Source: Bacillota bacterium (lineage in GTDB: Bacteria > Bacillota_A > Clostridia > Lachnospirales > Lachnospiraceae). From it: a stretch of DNA of 59,178 bases. Location: the NCBI GenBank assembly GCA_023443925.1, contig JAEZSL010000237.1, positions 1 to 59,178 of the forward strand. The letters are read 5' to 3'. The position numbers and the translations under genes were made by a program. Below are positions 52,349-59,178 of the stretch, piece by piece. Numbering within the stretch: position 1 is the stretch's first letter; every line of letters starts with the position of its first letter. The notes under the pieces were generated by a model. The model made no database searches. It was not told the DNA's origin and saw nothing but the letters and a program-made list of their open reading frames with translations.

Positions 52349-54667
52349 CTACTCCTTTATATTTTCAGATATTCTGATTTGACCCATTCCGCCAGCTCCT
52401 ATTCTGGTCGCAATAAGTACCGCGCATGCCATCATAAACGGATTAATCAGATAGGCTGAAAGGGGATTGATGGTAAAATGAAACGACGATGCTCCCAGCT
52501 GTGAGATAACCAAACCCGCAAGACTCCCGCCTAAGGTGTTTGCCAGCAGGATACCAAGAATCAAGCCGGTAATGAGGATGAAAACCGAACGGGAAACATA
52601 CTGCAGGGTAATATCCTGCTTCGTAAAACCAAGTGCTTTCATTACCGCAGTGGAATAGCGTTCCTTTGCCACAAGCATTTTCATAAACAACAAGGTAATC
52701 AGTACCGTTAACAATAGCGCAACGGCAAGTGCAGCATTGGAGATCTTTCCGATTGAGCTTCTGGTGGAACCAAAGGTTTGGTTAATAAATTCATTGATAT
52801 CCGAAACCTTTGCAAATTCAAACTTATTTCCATATTCATAAGCCTTTTCAGCCGCAAGAGATTTATCCAAAAGTTCTGTGTAGATTACGCTCCACATAAT
52901 GTCCGCCGTATCGTCGGTAAATGCAGCCTTTGCTGTTTTACCTCCATTGGTAATGTCAGAATAGATGCCGCATACCGTAAGGTTTTTCTCTTTACCGGAC
53001 ACCACCAGTGTCATGGTATCGCCGACCTGTTTAACCAGTTCAGCAGCATTCAGTGCCGAAAGTGCTATTTCATTTTCTGATGCGGGTGCTCTTCCCTTAC
53101 TGTATTGCAGAGGAAAAACCCTATGATTACCCAGTTCTATTTTTATACGCTCCGACGGACCGTTATCTGTCTTTACCTGAAAAGTTTTTGTTGTCAGGAC
53201 AGTGTATCTTAACACGGAGCCATCCTGCTCCATTGTCTTTACAATTTCAGCCGTTTTTCCGGCAATATTACCGGTTTGCTGTAAATCAAAACGAAGATCG
53301 CATTTTCCAATTCCCATATAAGTACTGAAGCTTTCTGCGGATATGGTAGTATATAGATTTTGAGGCACCATAATTATAAAAACTGATATCACAAGGACGA
53401 TAAGCATTGTGGTATAAAGTCTTTTCCTGGTCAGAACATCTTTTATCCCTAAAAATATATTTATTTCAAACAACCGGTTTTTGCTTAGATAAATATGTCC
53501 GGTACCCGCTGGTTTTTCCATAGGGGTGCCAAAGCGTACCGCCTGTGTGGCAGATATTTTGCGGAAACGGTTTAACACTCCATTTACATAAAATGTTATT
53601 GATAAAAATATCAACAATACCCCCAGAATTCCAAAAAGCAGGGCAGTTGATGCATTTTCACTTTCGCCCATGGAAAGCCGGATATTTTCCAGCAGCATAT
53701 CTCTGAACAGGAAAGAAAGCAGTAATCCCAGAATACAGCCTGCGGCTCCTATGACCATATATTTTGCAAGATATATTTTCTTTATGTCGGAAACCCGCAG
53801 CCCAATGGCTTTCATAACCCCGATTTCGCGGTAATCGTCTTCTATCTTTGCAAGTAAGGTAAAACGGATACATAAAAATGCTATGGCAACCACCAGCACA
53901 CTTATAAGAAGTAAAACACCTATCATTATTCCATCGGAAATTGCATTCAGCATTTTAAAGAGCGGATAGGTAAGGATCGGTCCGTTTGCTTCAAGTCCGG
54001 CAGAGATATAGGCGGTTTCAAAGGCGCTAAGCCCGGACATATCCTTTAAACGGAACTCAATAAGGTATTCCCGGTTGCCCAAATCCCTTATTTCGGCGTA
54101 GTCATGACTGCTTACTAAAAACCTTTTTGAGGAAGCCAGCAGAGAATTCATCTGGGAGTCCCGAAGAAATCCCGCAACCATAAAGCTCTTCCCGAAGATT
54201 ATGGCCTGATCACCAATTTTGGCTGTGCCGTCCTTTTTATAGCAAAGCGGAACATAAAGTTCTCTGTCAGAGGCCTGGATAATGTCTCCGTTTAAGTCAA
54301 GAAGATAATCGAATTGCCGGCTCTGGGTAGAGAAACCATTGTCTTGAACGCTTCCCCCGAGGGAGTTACCATTAATTACAATACTGCTGCCTTCCACATT
54401 CAGGAATTCGAGTACCTGGAACTGACGGACATTGCCGTTTTGTTCCGCAAATGAACCAAGGCGCTCCATATCAATTTCACCGGTATGCATCTGCATAAAA
54501 TGTGGTGTTTTGGCTCTCATCATTAGAGTATCAATGGCACCCGTCAGATTTATAACAAGTATTGCAGCCAGTGAAACCAACATTGCTGCGGCAGTAACAA
54601 ACATCAACGTTGTTAATGTTATCAATTTACTTTTGGATATATCCTTGCGAACTATTCTGTAATACAT
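52349..54667 (-). CDS. FtsX/MacB-type ABC transporter permease
   Basis: 772 residues. An N-terminal membrane helix and a large extracytoplasmic domain (~45-240) come first. Then three helices form the first FtsX domain (~245-365, including EIGVMKAIGLRVSDIKKIYLAKY), followed by a second extracytoplasmic domain (~420-640) and a second FtsX domain (AVMKALGFTKQDITLQYVSR). Such permeases export or remove peptides, lipids or antibiotics from the outer membrane leaflet. The start overlaps the MFS stop by 16 bp, indicating translational coupling. GGAGG precedes the ATG. Confidence 0.92.
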   Translation of the reverse strand: MYYRIVRKDISKSKLITLTTLMFVTAAAMLVSLAAILVINLTGAIDTLMMRAKTPHFMQMHTGEIDMERLGSFAEQNGNVRQFQVLEFLNVEGSSIVINGNSLGGSVQDNGFSTQSRQFDYLLDLNGDIIQASDRELYVPLCYKKDGTAKIGDQAIIFGKSFMVAGFLRDSQMNSLLASSKRFLVSSHDYAEIRDLGNREYLIEFRLKDMSGLSAFETAYISAGLEANGPILTYPLFKMLNAISDGIMIGVLLLISVLVVAIAFLCIRFTLLAKIEDDYREIGVMKAIGLRVSDIKKIYLAKYMVIGAAGCILGLLLSFLFRDMLLENIRLSMGESENASTALLFGILGVLLIFLSITFYVNGVLNRFRKISATQAVRFGTPMEKPAGTGHIYLSKNRLFEINIFLGIKDVLTRKRLYTTMLIVLVISVFIIMVPQNLYTTISAESFSTYMGIGKCDLRFDLQQTGNIAGKTAEIVKTMEQDGSVLRYTVLTTKTFQVKTDNGPSERIKIELGNHRVFPLQYSKGRAPASENEIALSALNAAELVKQVGDTMTLVVSGKEKNLTVCGIYSDITNGGKTAKAAFTDDTADIMWSVIYTELLDKSLAAEKAYEYGNKFEFAKVSDINEFINQTFGSTRSSIGKISNAALAVALLLTVLITLLFMKMLVAKERYSTAVMKALGFTKQDITLQYVSRSVFILITGLILGILLANTLGGSLAGLVISQLGASSFHFTINPLSAYLINPFMMACAVLIATRIGAGGMGQIRISENIKE

Positions 54668-55965
54668 AAGCCTCCTTTCTTATCCCCTTTTTCCAGCATT
54701 CTAACTGATTTAATATGGCAAAGAAGGAGTGAAGTAACACACAAGAGCAGTCCGGCTACGGATATGAGCAGCCCGGTTCCTCTGCCGCTGCCCGTTCCTG
54801 TGATCCTCCCAACACTATTAGCAAGAATCCCCTTCTTAAGCAGTAAAGGTGTAAATACATAATCCGAAAGAGGGCCGGAAAGCGCGTATGCAGCAACATA
54901 TCCCAGCTGGGAGATAACACCGATCAGCCCCCACGCCCTGCCCTGCAGGCCATTACCGATATTGGTGCGGAGTAAAAAATCCAGGCTTGTGTTAGCTAAG
55001 GGAAGCATAGTAAAAAAGAGGAATCCAAAAATGCAGATTAATATAATATTTTCACGCAGACCCATCACTGCCATAAATATACCGGCCAGAAAAAGAGAAA
55101 AGGAAAGAAGTTTTGTATAATCTCTTCTTATCGGAAGAAATCCTATCATCAAACCGGATACAAGCATTCCTGAGGCGGCAATGGTTTCTACCGTTCCTAA
55201 TACAGCACTGCCGGAAAAAGCAAGTATCATTGGTGTGAAAAGTGTTTGTATGAAGCCAAGAAAAAATGTTATGGCAGATCCCATAATCACAAGTATAAAT
55301 ACACCCCTGTTTTCTGAAAGAGCACTCCAGCCTTCTTTAAAATCCCGGATAAAGGATTTTTTCTCCTCGAACTCCTTTGTAGCAAGCCCCTTACGTACCG
55401 CAAGGGTTGAAGAGACGGTTACTAAAATTGTACAGATATCAAGTACAAGCAGCAGCTTTATATCTGAAACCGTCAGCAGAAACCCGGCTATTATAGGTGA
55501 AATCAGATATTTTGAGGCACCTGCAGCCTGAACAAGACCGCTTGCTTTTGCATACTGCTCCTCGGTAAGCAGATCCGTAACGGTGGCTTTGTAAGCCGGT
55601 TCAAGCAGCGATGAAAATACAGAACTTATAGTAACCCCTGCACAAATCTGCCATAACCCCGCTTCGCCCCGAAGCATACAGATCAGAATAAATACAAGTC
55701 CCAGGGCGGACAAACTGTCTCCCAACACCATTAGCAGTCTGCGGTCATGGCGGTCTGCAAGTACTCCTGCCGGAGCACTTAAAAGAAGGGCCGGCATAAA
55801 TGCAAGCAGGGTAACCAGTGCCGAAGCCGAGGCCCGGCCTGTCTGCAGATAAACATAAACTCCAAGGCCAAAGGCAGTAAGCCCGCTTCCGATTGCCGAG
55901 ATAAACTCCCCGGACCACAGCAGAAGAAATTTGTGAAAGGACTTTCCCTCAGTTGTGTTATTCAT
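54652..55965 (-). CDS. MFS transporter (MefA/Tet-like efflux type)
   Basis: About 437 residues with 12 predicted helices. FLLLWSGEFISAIGSGLTAFGLGVYVY, then the loop motif GVLADRHDRRLLMVLGD, resembles macrolide-efflux-like MFS proteins. The ATG at 55965, with GAGG six bases upstream, overlaps the TetR stop by 8 bp; a TTG at 55989 is a weaker alternative. It is second in the TetR-controlled operon, so it probably exports a toxic compound together with the FtsX system. Confidence 0.9.
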   Translation of the reverse strand: MNNTTEGKSFHKFLLLWSGEFISAIGSGLTAFGLGVYVYLQTGRASASALVTLLAFMPALLLSAPAGVLADRHDRRLLMVLGDSLSALGLVFILICMLRGEAGLWQICAGVTISSVFSSLLEPAYKATVTDLLTEEQYAKASGLVQAAGASKYLISPIIAGFLLTVSDIKLLLVLDICTILVTVSSTLAVRKGLATKEFEEKKSFIRDFKEGWSALSENRGVFILVIMGSAITFFLGFIQTLFTPMILAFSGSAVLGTVETIAASGMLVSGLMIGFLPIRRDYTKLLSFSLFLAGIFMAVMGLRENIILICIFGFLFFTMLPLANTSLDFLLRTNIGNGLQGRAWGLIGVISQLGYVAAYALSGPLSDYVFTPLLLKKGILANSVGRITGTGSGRGTGLLISVAGLLLCVTSLLLCHIKSVRMLEKGDKKGGLCITE

Positions 55966-56605
55966 TGCCTCCCTCATTTCCTCTGTCAAACATCATGGTA
56001 AAATACTTCATATTATCACCTTCCACCAAAAGGAGTCTTCCTATATTAAATAAAAATGCCTGGATGCGTGAAGTTCTTTCTGCATCGGTCAATTCAACCA
56101 TATCACCATCAAAAACAGTCTCTGCATAAACTACAAGCATTTCCATACACTCATATGGGTACGGTGTATTAAATAATCCTTCTTTTATACCCTCTCTGAT
56201 GATGTCCGTCAATATAGGAGGAACACCCGTTATTACTGCCTTTTTTGTCTTTTGATGCATCAGTGCGTTCTGGGGCTTATGAATGTGCTCAATAATTTCA
56301 CTGCTGCTCTTACCACTTAGATTCAGAGACATGACTACCCGTAATATGCGCTGGTTTACAGGTATTGTTTTGTCCTCCGCAATTTTCCGTGCGGTGCCTA
56401 AAAGATTAACACAGCTGCGATCGATGAGGGCGTCCATAATGTCCTCCTTGGACTTAAAGTGATAGTATAGCGTTCCCCGGGCAATTCCCACCTTTTCCAG
56501 AATATCGTTTGTACTTGTTCCGTCAAAACCCTTCTGACCAAAAAGCTCATCCGCTGCATCAAGTATTTCATTCCTGCGTTCTTCCGCTTCTTTTACAATT
56601 CTCAT
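55958..56605 (-). CDS. TetR-family repressor of efflux operon
   Basis: 215 residues with a canonical HTH: ILDAADELFGQKGFDGTSTNDILEKVGIARGTLYYHFKSKEDI, split over helices 1-4. It is the first gene of the TetR-MFS-permease-ATPase operon and overlaps the MFS gene. Its promoter contains a 13-bp palindrome downstream of the -10, consistent with autorepression of the whole operon and release by a drug-like ligand. Confidence 0.95.
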   Translation of the reverse strand: MRIVKEAEERRNEILDAADELFGQKGFDGTSTNDILEKVGIARGTLYYHFKSKEDIMDALIDRSCVNLLGTARKIAEDKTIPVNQRILRVVMSLNLSGKSSSEIIEHIHKPQNALMHQKTKKAVITGVPPILTDIIREGIKEGLFNTPYPYECMEMLVVYAETVFDGDMVELTDAERTSRIQAFLFNIGRLLLVEGDNMKYFTMMFDRGNEGGNE

Positions 56606-56626
56606 AATTAGGTCTCCTTTATAGAC

Positions 56627-56639
56627 CGACTGTCAGTCG
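56627..56639. promoter_or_regulatory. TetR operator palindrome
   Basis: CGACTGTCAGTCG is a perfect 13-base palindrome around a central T. It lies between the -10 box and the ribosome site of the efflux operon. Confidence 0.75.
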
Positions 56640-56647
56640 ATAAGATT

Positions 56648-56676
56648 ATCTTAACATCCTTTCACTTGATTGTCAA
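56648..56676 (-). promoter_or_regulatory. Sigma-A promoter of efflux operon
   Basis: On the minus strand TTGACA (56676-56671), 17-base spacer, TAAGAT (56653-56648). The operator palindrome begins nine bases downstream. Confidence 0.8.
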
Positions 56677-56806
56677 TAATCCTATCTGGAAATATTTGAT
56701 AATCCGGCCGGCTTAAAAACGACTTGCTTTTAATCGAGTAGCCCTTCAAATTGGTATCTCTGCTAAATACAATATAATTCAGCCTGTCATGCTGTATACT
56801 GCACAT

Positions 56807-56835
56807 TTGAACTATGTCCTGTAGTGTGGTATGAT
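56807..56835 (+). promoter_or_regulatory. Sigma-A promoter of GNAT gene
   Basis: TTGAAC (56807-56812), 17-base spacer, TATGAT (56830-56835), about 20 bases before the GGAGG site. Confidence 0.75.
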
Positions 56836-56867
56836 CGTGTTAAAAAGAATTTATGGAGGAAAAGAAT

Positions 56868-57293
56868 TTGAGTTTTCAACTTGTTTACGAATGCCCGGCT
56901 CCGCAAGATTATGTAAGCCTTCGTTTACGTTCCGGAATGGGTAATAAAGATTTAAAAAGAAGTCAGATTGCTTTAGATAACTCTTTGTTCACAGTATCTC
57001 TTTATGACAGTGAAAAACTGGTTGGATTCGGAAGAATCGTTGGTGACGGCGGCATAACCTTTGTTGTCAGCGATATTATGGTAGATAAAGAATATCAGCG
57101 GATGGGTCTTGCAGAACGGATTATGAAAGCAATTGACCATTATTTTGATGAGAATACCTATGAAGATAGTTATATTTGCCTGATAGCGAATCATCCTGCT
57201 GATCTGCTATATCATAAACATCGCTTTGAGTATTTACCGGAAAACAAATGCGGAATGCTGCGAAACCAGCAAAATGATGCGGTAAATCGATAA
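56868..57293 (+). CDS. GNAT-family N-acetyltransferase
   Basis: About 141 residues. The GNAT core is clear: LVGFGRIVGDGGITFVVSDIMVDKEYQRMGLAERIM contains strands 2-4 and the acetyl-CoA loop (QRMGLA), and FEYLPENKCGML is near the end. The preferred start is a TTG at 56868, eight bases after GGAGG. The ATG at 56853 begins before that GGAGG and overlaps it, so it would lack a ribosome site. Substrate unknown. It is a single gene ending at a shared terminator. Confidence 0.88.
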   Translation: MSFQLVYECPAPQDYVSLRLRSGMGNKDLKRSQIALDNSLFTVSLYDSEKLVGFGRIVGDGGITFVVSDIMVDKEYQRMGLAERIMKAIDHYFDENTYEDSYICLIANHPADLLYHKHRFEYLPENKCGMLRNQQNDAVNR

Positions 57294-57328
57294 CAGCTTT
57301 ATACAGAAATGCAATATTATGAAGAAAA

Positions 57329-57362
57329 GGTGTTGGTATTTTGCTTCCAAAATACCAACACC
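57329..57362. terminator. Bidirectional intrinsic terminator
   Basis: GGTGTTGGTATTTTG (57329-57343) and CAAAATACCAACACC (57348-57362), a perfect 15-bp stem with a four-base loop. TTTTCTTC follows on the minus strand. It separates the GNAT gene from the convergent cupin-like gene. Confidence 0.92.
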
Positions 57363-57382
57363 TATCCTTTAATCTGTCTATT

Positions 57383-57799
57383 CTATTGTGCTGTCAAAAG
57401 TTTACGTGCATTGGTCTGAATATATTCAATTTCTTCCTTGGAAAGCTCACAGAAGTCGCTGTTCTCCATGGAACAATTTGAATCCTGAACGTACATCATC
57501 TTTGTATCTTTCTGTGTAATCGAGTAAAACCAGCATTCAGCAGGTACATTATACACTTTATCCTGTTCCATTAAGGTTAGCTCAATCTTGAATTTATCAT
57601 TTTCACGTTCAGCCGTAATAAGAATTGCTTTACCGGCGGCTAGAATGAACTGTTCATCTGTGGAATGGTGAACTTCCAGATGGACAATACCTTCAATATC
57701 ATTGTCTGGCTTCCAGTTTTTAATACTTACCAGCCATTTTTCATTTTTGTAAACACACAGAATTCCTTCATTCTTATTTTCATATATATCTGGTTTCAT
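57383..57799 (-). CDS. Cupin-like protein downstream of frlD
   Basis: 138 residues from the ATG at 57799 after AAAAGGGTG; the longer frame to 57880 has no site. Residues ~15-90 look like a single cupin barrel: GIVHLEVHHSTDEQFILAAGKAILI is cupin motif 1-like with His-x-His. A helical tail follows (ELSKEEIEYIQTNARKLL). It is co-directional with the frlB-frlD genes, 142 bp downstream, and is closed by the terminator. A role in sugar or Amadori-product handling is inferred from context only. Confidence 0.7.
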   Translation of the reverse strand: MKPDIYENKNEGILCVYKNEKWLVSIKNWKPDNDIEGIVHLEVHHSTDEQFILAAGKAILITAERENDKFKIELTLMEQDKVYNVPAECWFYSITQKDTKMMYVQDSNCSMENSDFCELSKEEIEYIQTNARKLLTAQ

Positions 57800-57941
57800 T
57801 ATTTCACCCTTTTTACATCCCAGAATTGGCCTGGAATACTGCCACAGAATAATGTACTTCTTTTTGCAAATACCTTTCACTTTGTGAAATAATTATATTG
57901 TGGCAACCTTTCTTTTTATTTTTTCTAATACTCTATTTTAA

Positions 57942-58829
57942 TTACACTTCTGTCTTTCCTTCAATTGGAGTACCATAACCAAATGCACCTTCCAGTGCAC
58001 ATACTTTTGCAGAAAATTCCGCACCTCTGTTCATGGCAGTTTTCAAACGTGTTATCATTACTTCGTCCGTACCTTCTACAAGCTGTCCTGTTTTTGAGTC
58101 TTCCAGCAGCGAGCAGAGAAAAGCTGCAAAGTAGGAGTCACCTGCTCCCATTGTATCAATGACATCGTCGGCATGAACTGCCGGAGCAAAAATGAATTCA
58201 TTTTGATAGAGAACATAAGATCCATCTTCACCAATTGTTCCTAGTACAATGGGAACCCCGTAGGCCTGAACCTTTTTCATCTCTTCTTCCCGTTTTTCGG
58301 TTGTTAAATGCGCACAGGACAGAATCGCTACCGTAATATGGGGGCATACTTTCTCAAAGTATTCATCGGTCCATCTGGTGGAAAAATCGTAAGCGATTGG
58401 CACACCTGTCTCTTTTAATTCCATAAGATTGTCTTCAATATAGCTGTTTAAATTCGTATAGATAAGCTGAAATTGTTTGATATAGTCCATATCTTCCGGT
58501 GTAAAATCAAAAGGATATTCTTTCGCAATTCCGCCTTTATTAGATCCCAGAAAGACACGGTCATTATTTTGCAGCGTAACCAATGCGAAACCATTATCTC
58601 CATGAAAGCGGCGGCTATGACTGTCGTCAATTTCAAGCTGTGCTAAGATTTTCTGCACATATTCTGCTACTTCATCACTTCCATACTTTCCGAGATATGC
58701 CGTATCCATTCCGTTCATTTTCGCATAAACACAGGTATTCACACATTGTCCGCCAGGATACATTTTACCGCGTGAAAGATACTTATCACATACGTTGTCC
58801 CCAATGGAAATAATTCTACAATTCTTCAT
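57942..58829 (-). CDS. frlD: Fructoselysine 6-kinase-like PfkB sugar kinase
   Basis: 295 residues with a PfkB/ribokinase fold. The N-terminal SIGDNVCDKYLSRGKMYPGGQCVN matches the FrlD style (IGDN-D, GGN-type motif). The C-terminal DVIDTMGAGDSYFAAFLCSL holds the catalytic Asp and anion hole. FrlD phosphorylates fructoselysine at O6. The start is 2 bp after the frlB stop, so the two are translationally coupled. The related glucoselysine or other fructosamine kinases cannot be excluded. Confidence 0.85.
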   Translation of the reverse strand: MKNCRIISIGDNVCDKYLSRGKMYPGGQCVNTCVYAKMNGMDTAYLGKYGSDEVAEYVQKILAQLEIDDSHSRRFHGDNGFALVTLQNNDRVFLGSNKGGIAKEYPFDFTPEDMDYIKQFQLIYTNLNSYIEDNLMELKETGVPIAYDFSTRWTDEYFEKVCPHITVAILSCAHLTTEKREEEMKKVQAYGVPIVLGTIGEDGSYVLYQNEFIFAPAVHADDVIDTMGAGDSYFAAFLCSLLEDSKTGQLVEGTDEVMITRLKTAMNRGAEFSAKVCALEGAFGYGTPIEGKTEV

Positions 58830-58831
58830 AA

Positions 58832-59178
58832 TTAATACTCAACCTTCCACATATAGCGGCGGGTTGATAACGGATGCTCACGCACGATGGCCAGTGCCTG
58901 GTTATATACCGGGTATACGTTGTTGAACAGCGAATGATTGAAGTAATCAACGACAGACGAATCGATGGTGGAAAGTCCAAGATCTTTCGCATCCATAACT
59001 TCGATACGTTTCGCATATGTAGTTAAAAACTTCAGTGCCCGCTCATCCAACTCACGGGTTGAGCCTTCTGAAATCTGGATTACAAACGGTATGTTTGCAT
59101 CTGTGATTTCAAAAGGACCGTGGAAATATTCACCGCTGTGAATGCTGTTTGAATTGATCCACTGCATCTCCATAAAGA
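58832..59178 (-). CDS. frlB: Fructoselysine 6-phosphate deglycase-like SIS protein, 5' end outside window
   Basis: The frame is open to the window edge, so this is the C-terminal ~115 residues only. It reads MEMQWINSNSIHSGEYFHGP, then PFVIQISEGSTRELDERALKF, and ends PLSTRRYMWKVEY, closely matching the FrlB C-terminus, including the HSGEYFHGPFE active-site helix of SIS isomerases. FrlB splits fructoselysine 6-phosphate into glucose 6-phosphate and lysine. It is upstream of and coupled to frlD. Confidence 0.87.
   Translation of the reverse strand, partial: FMEMQWINSNSIHSGEYFHGPFEITDANIPFVIQISEGSTRELDERALKFLTTYAKRIEVMDAKDLGLSTIDSSVVDYFNHSLFNNVYPVYNQALAIVREHPLSTRRYMWKVEY

Overview
The window looks like chromosomal DNA of a low-GC, Gram-positive anaerobic Clostridia, most likely a Lachnospiraceae member (Lachnoclostridium/Anaerocolumna-like). 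The basis is AT-rich spacers, strong AGGAGG ribosome sites, many intrinsic terminators, LplB/YtcP-type sugar ABC operons with YesM/YesN-like regulators, a rubrerythrin-like protein and glycan-degrading genes. This is inferred from gene style; no rRNA, tRNA, transposase, phage gene or CRISPR array was seen.

Region 1 (1-6.6 kb): the 3' part of an AraC regulator, a galE - N-acetylhexosamine kinase - GH123-like (DUF4091) operon that reads as amino-sugar salvage, a divergent cupin-AraC regulator, and a rubrerythrin-like protein that has lost its diiron ExxH motifs. Region 2 (6.8-13.1 kb): a sugar ABC operon (permease, permease, lipoprotein, hairpin, GH43-like enzyme) with a divergent LacI regulator and three AAACGTTT palindromes. 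Region 3 (13.2-19.9 kb): MocR regulator, aldo-keto reductase, PadR plus HAAS/DUF4097 protein, and TetR plus nitroreductase.

Region 4 (20-24.8 kb) is the most unusual locus. A secreted tandem thioredoxin-fold protein with one cysteine, a cystine/dicarboxylate-type symporter and a membrane-anchored Ser/Lys/Asp-rich stalk protein, also with one mature cysteine, are co-directional. I propose a surface thiol/disulfide capture system; this is inference. Region 5 (26-35.4 kb): a second sugar ABC operon with the same layout as the first, driven by a divergent YesM/YesN-like two-component pair.

Region 6 (35.7-43.8 kb) is accessory in character: a TetR repressor with two operators and a lipase-like hydrolase, a greA-like gene flanked by intergenic repeats, and a group of drug-modification-like genes (nucleotidyltransferase, GyrI-like binder, streptothricin-acetyltransferase-like GNAT fusion, ANT(6)/AadE-like). 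This last group carries a 372-bp direct duplication and several gene fragments. Region 7 (44-59.2 kb): Kup potassium transporter with five 20-bp tandem repeats upstream, an orphan membrane-anchored protein, a membrane-anchored trigger-factor-like foldase, a YdeI-like protein, a deoxynucleoside kinase, an ArsC/Spx-like protein, a TetR-MFS-FtsX-ATPase efflux operon, a GNAT, and a fructoselysine-type operon (frlB cut by the window edge, frlD, cupin-like protein).

Starts were refined from visible ribosome sites wherever the longest reading frame began at a weak codon. No database search was possible; family names rest on motif recognition.
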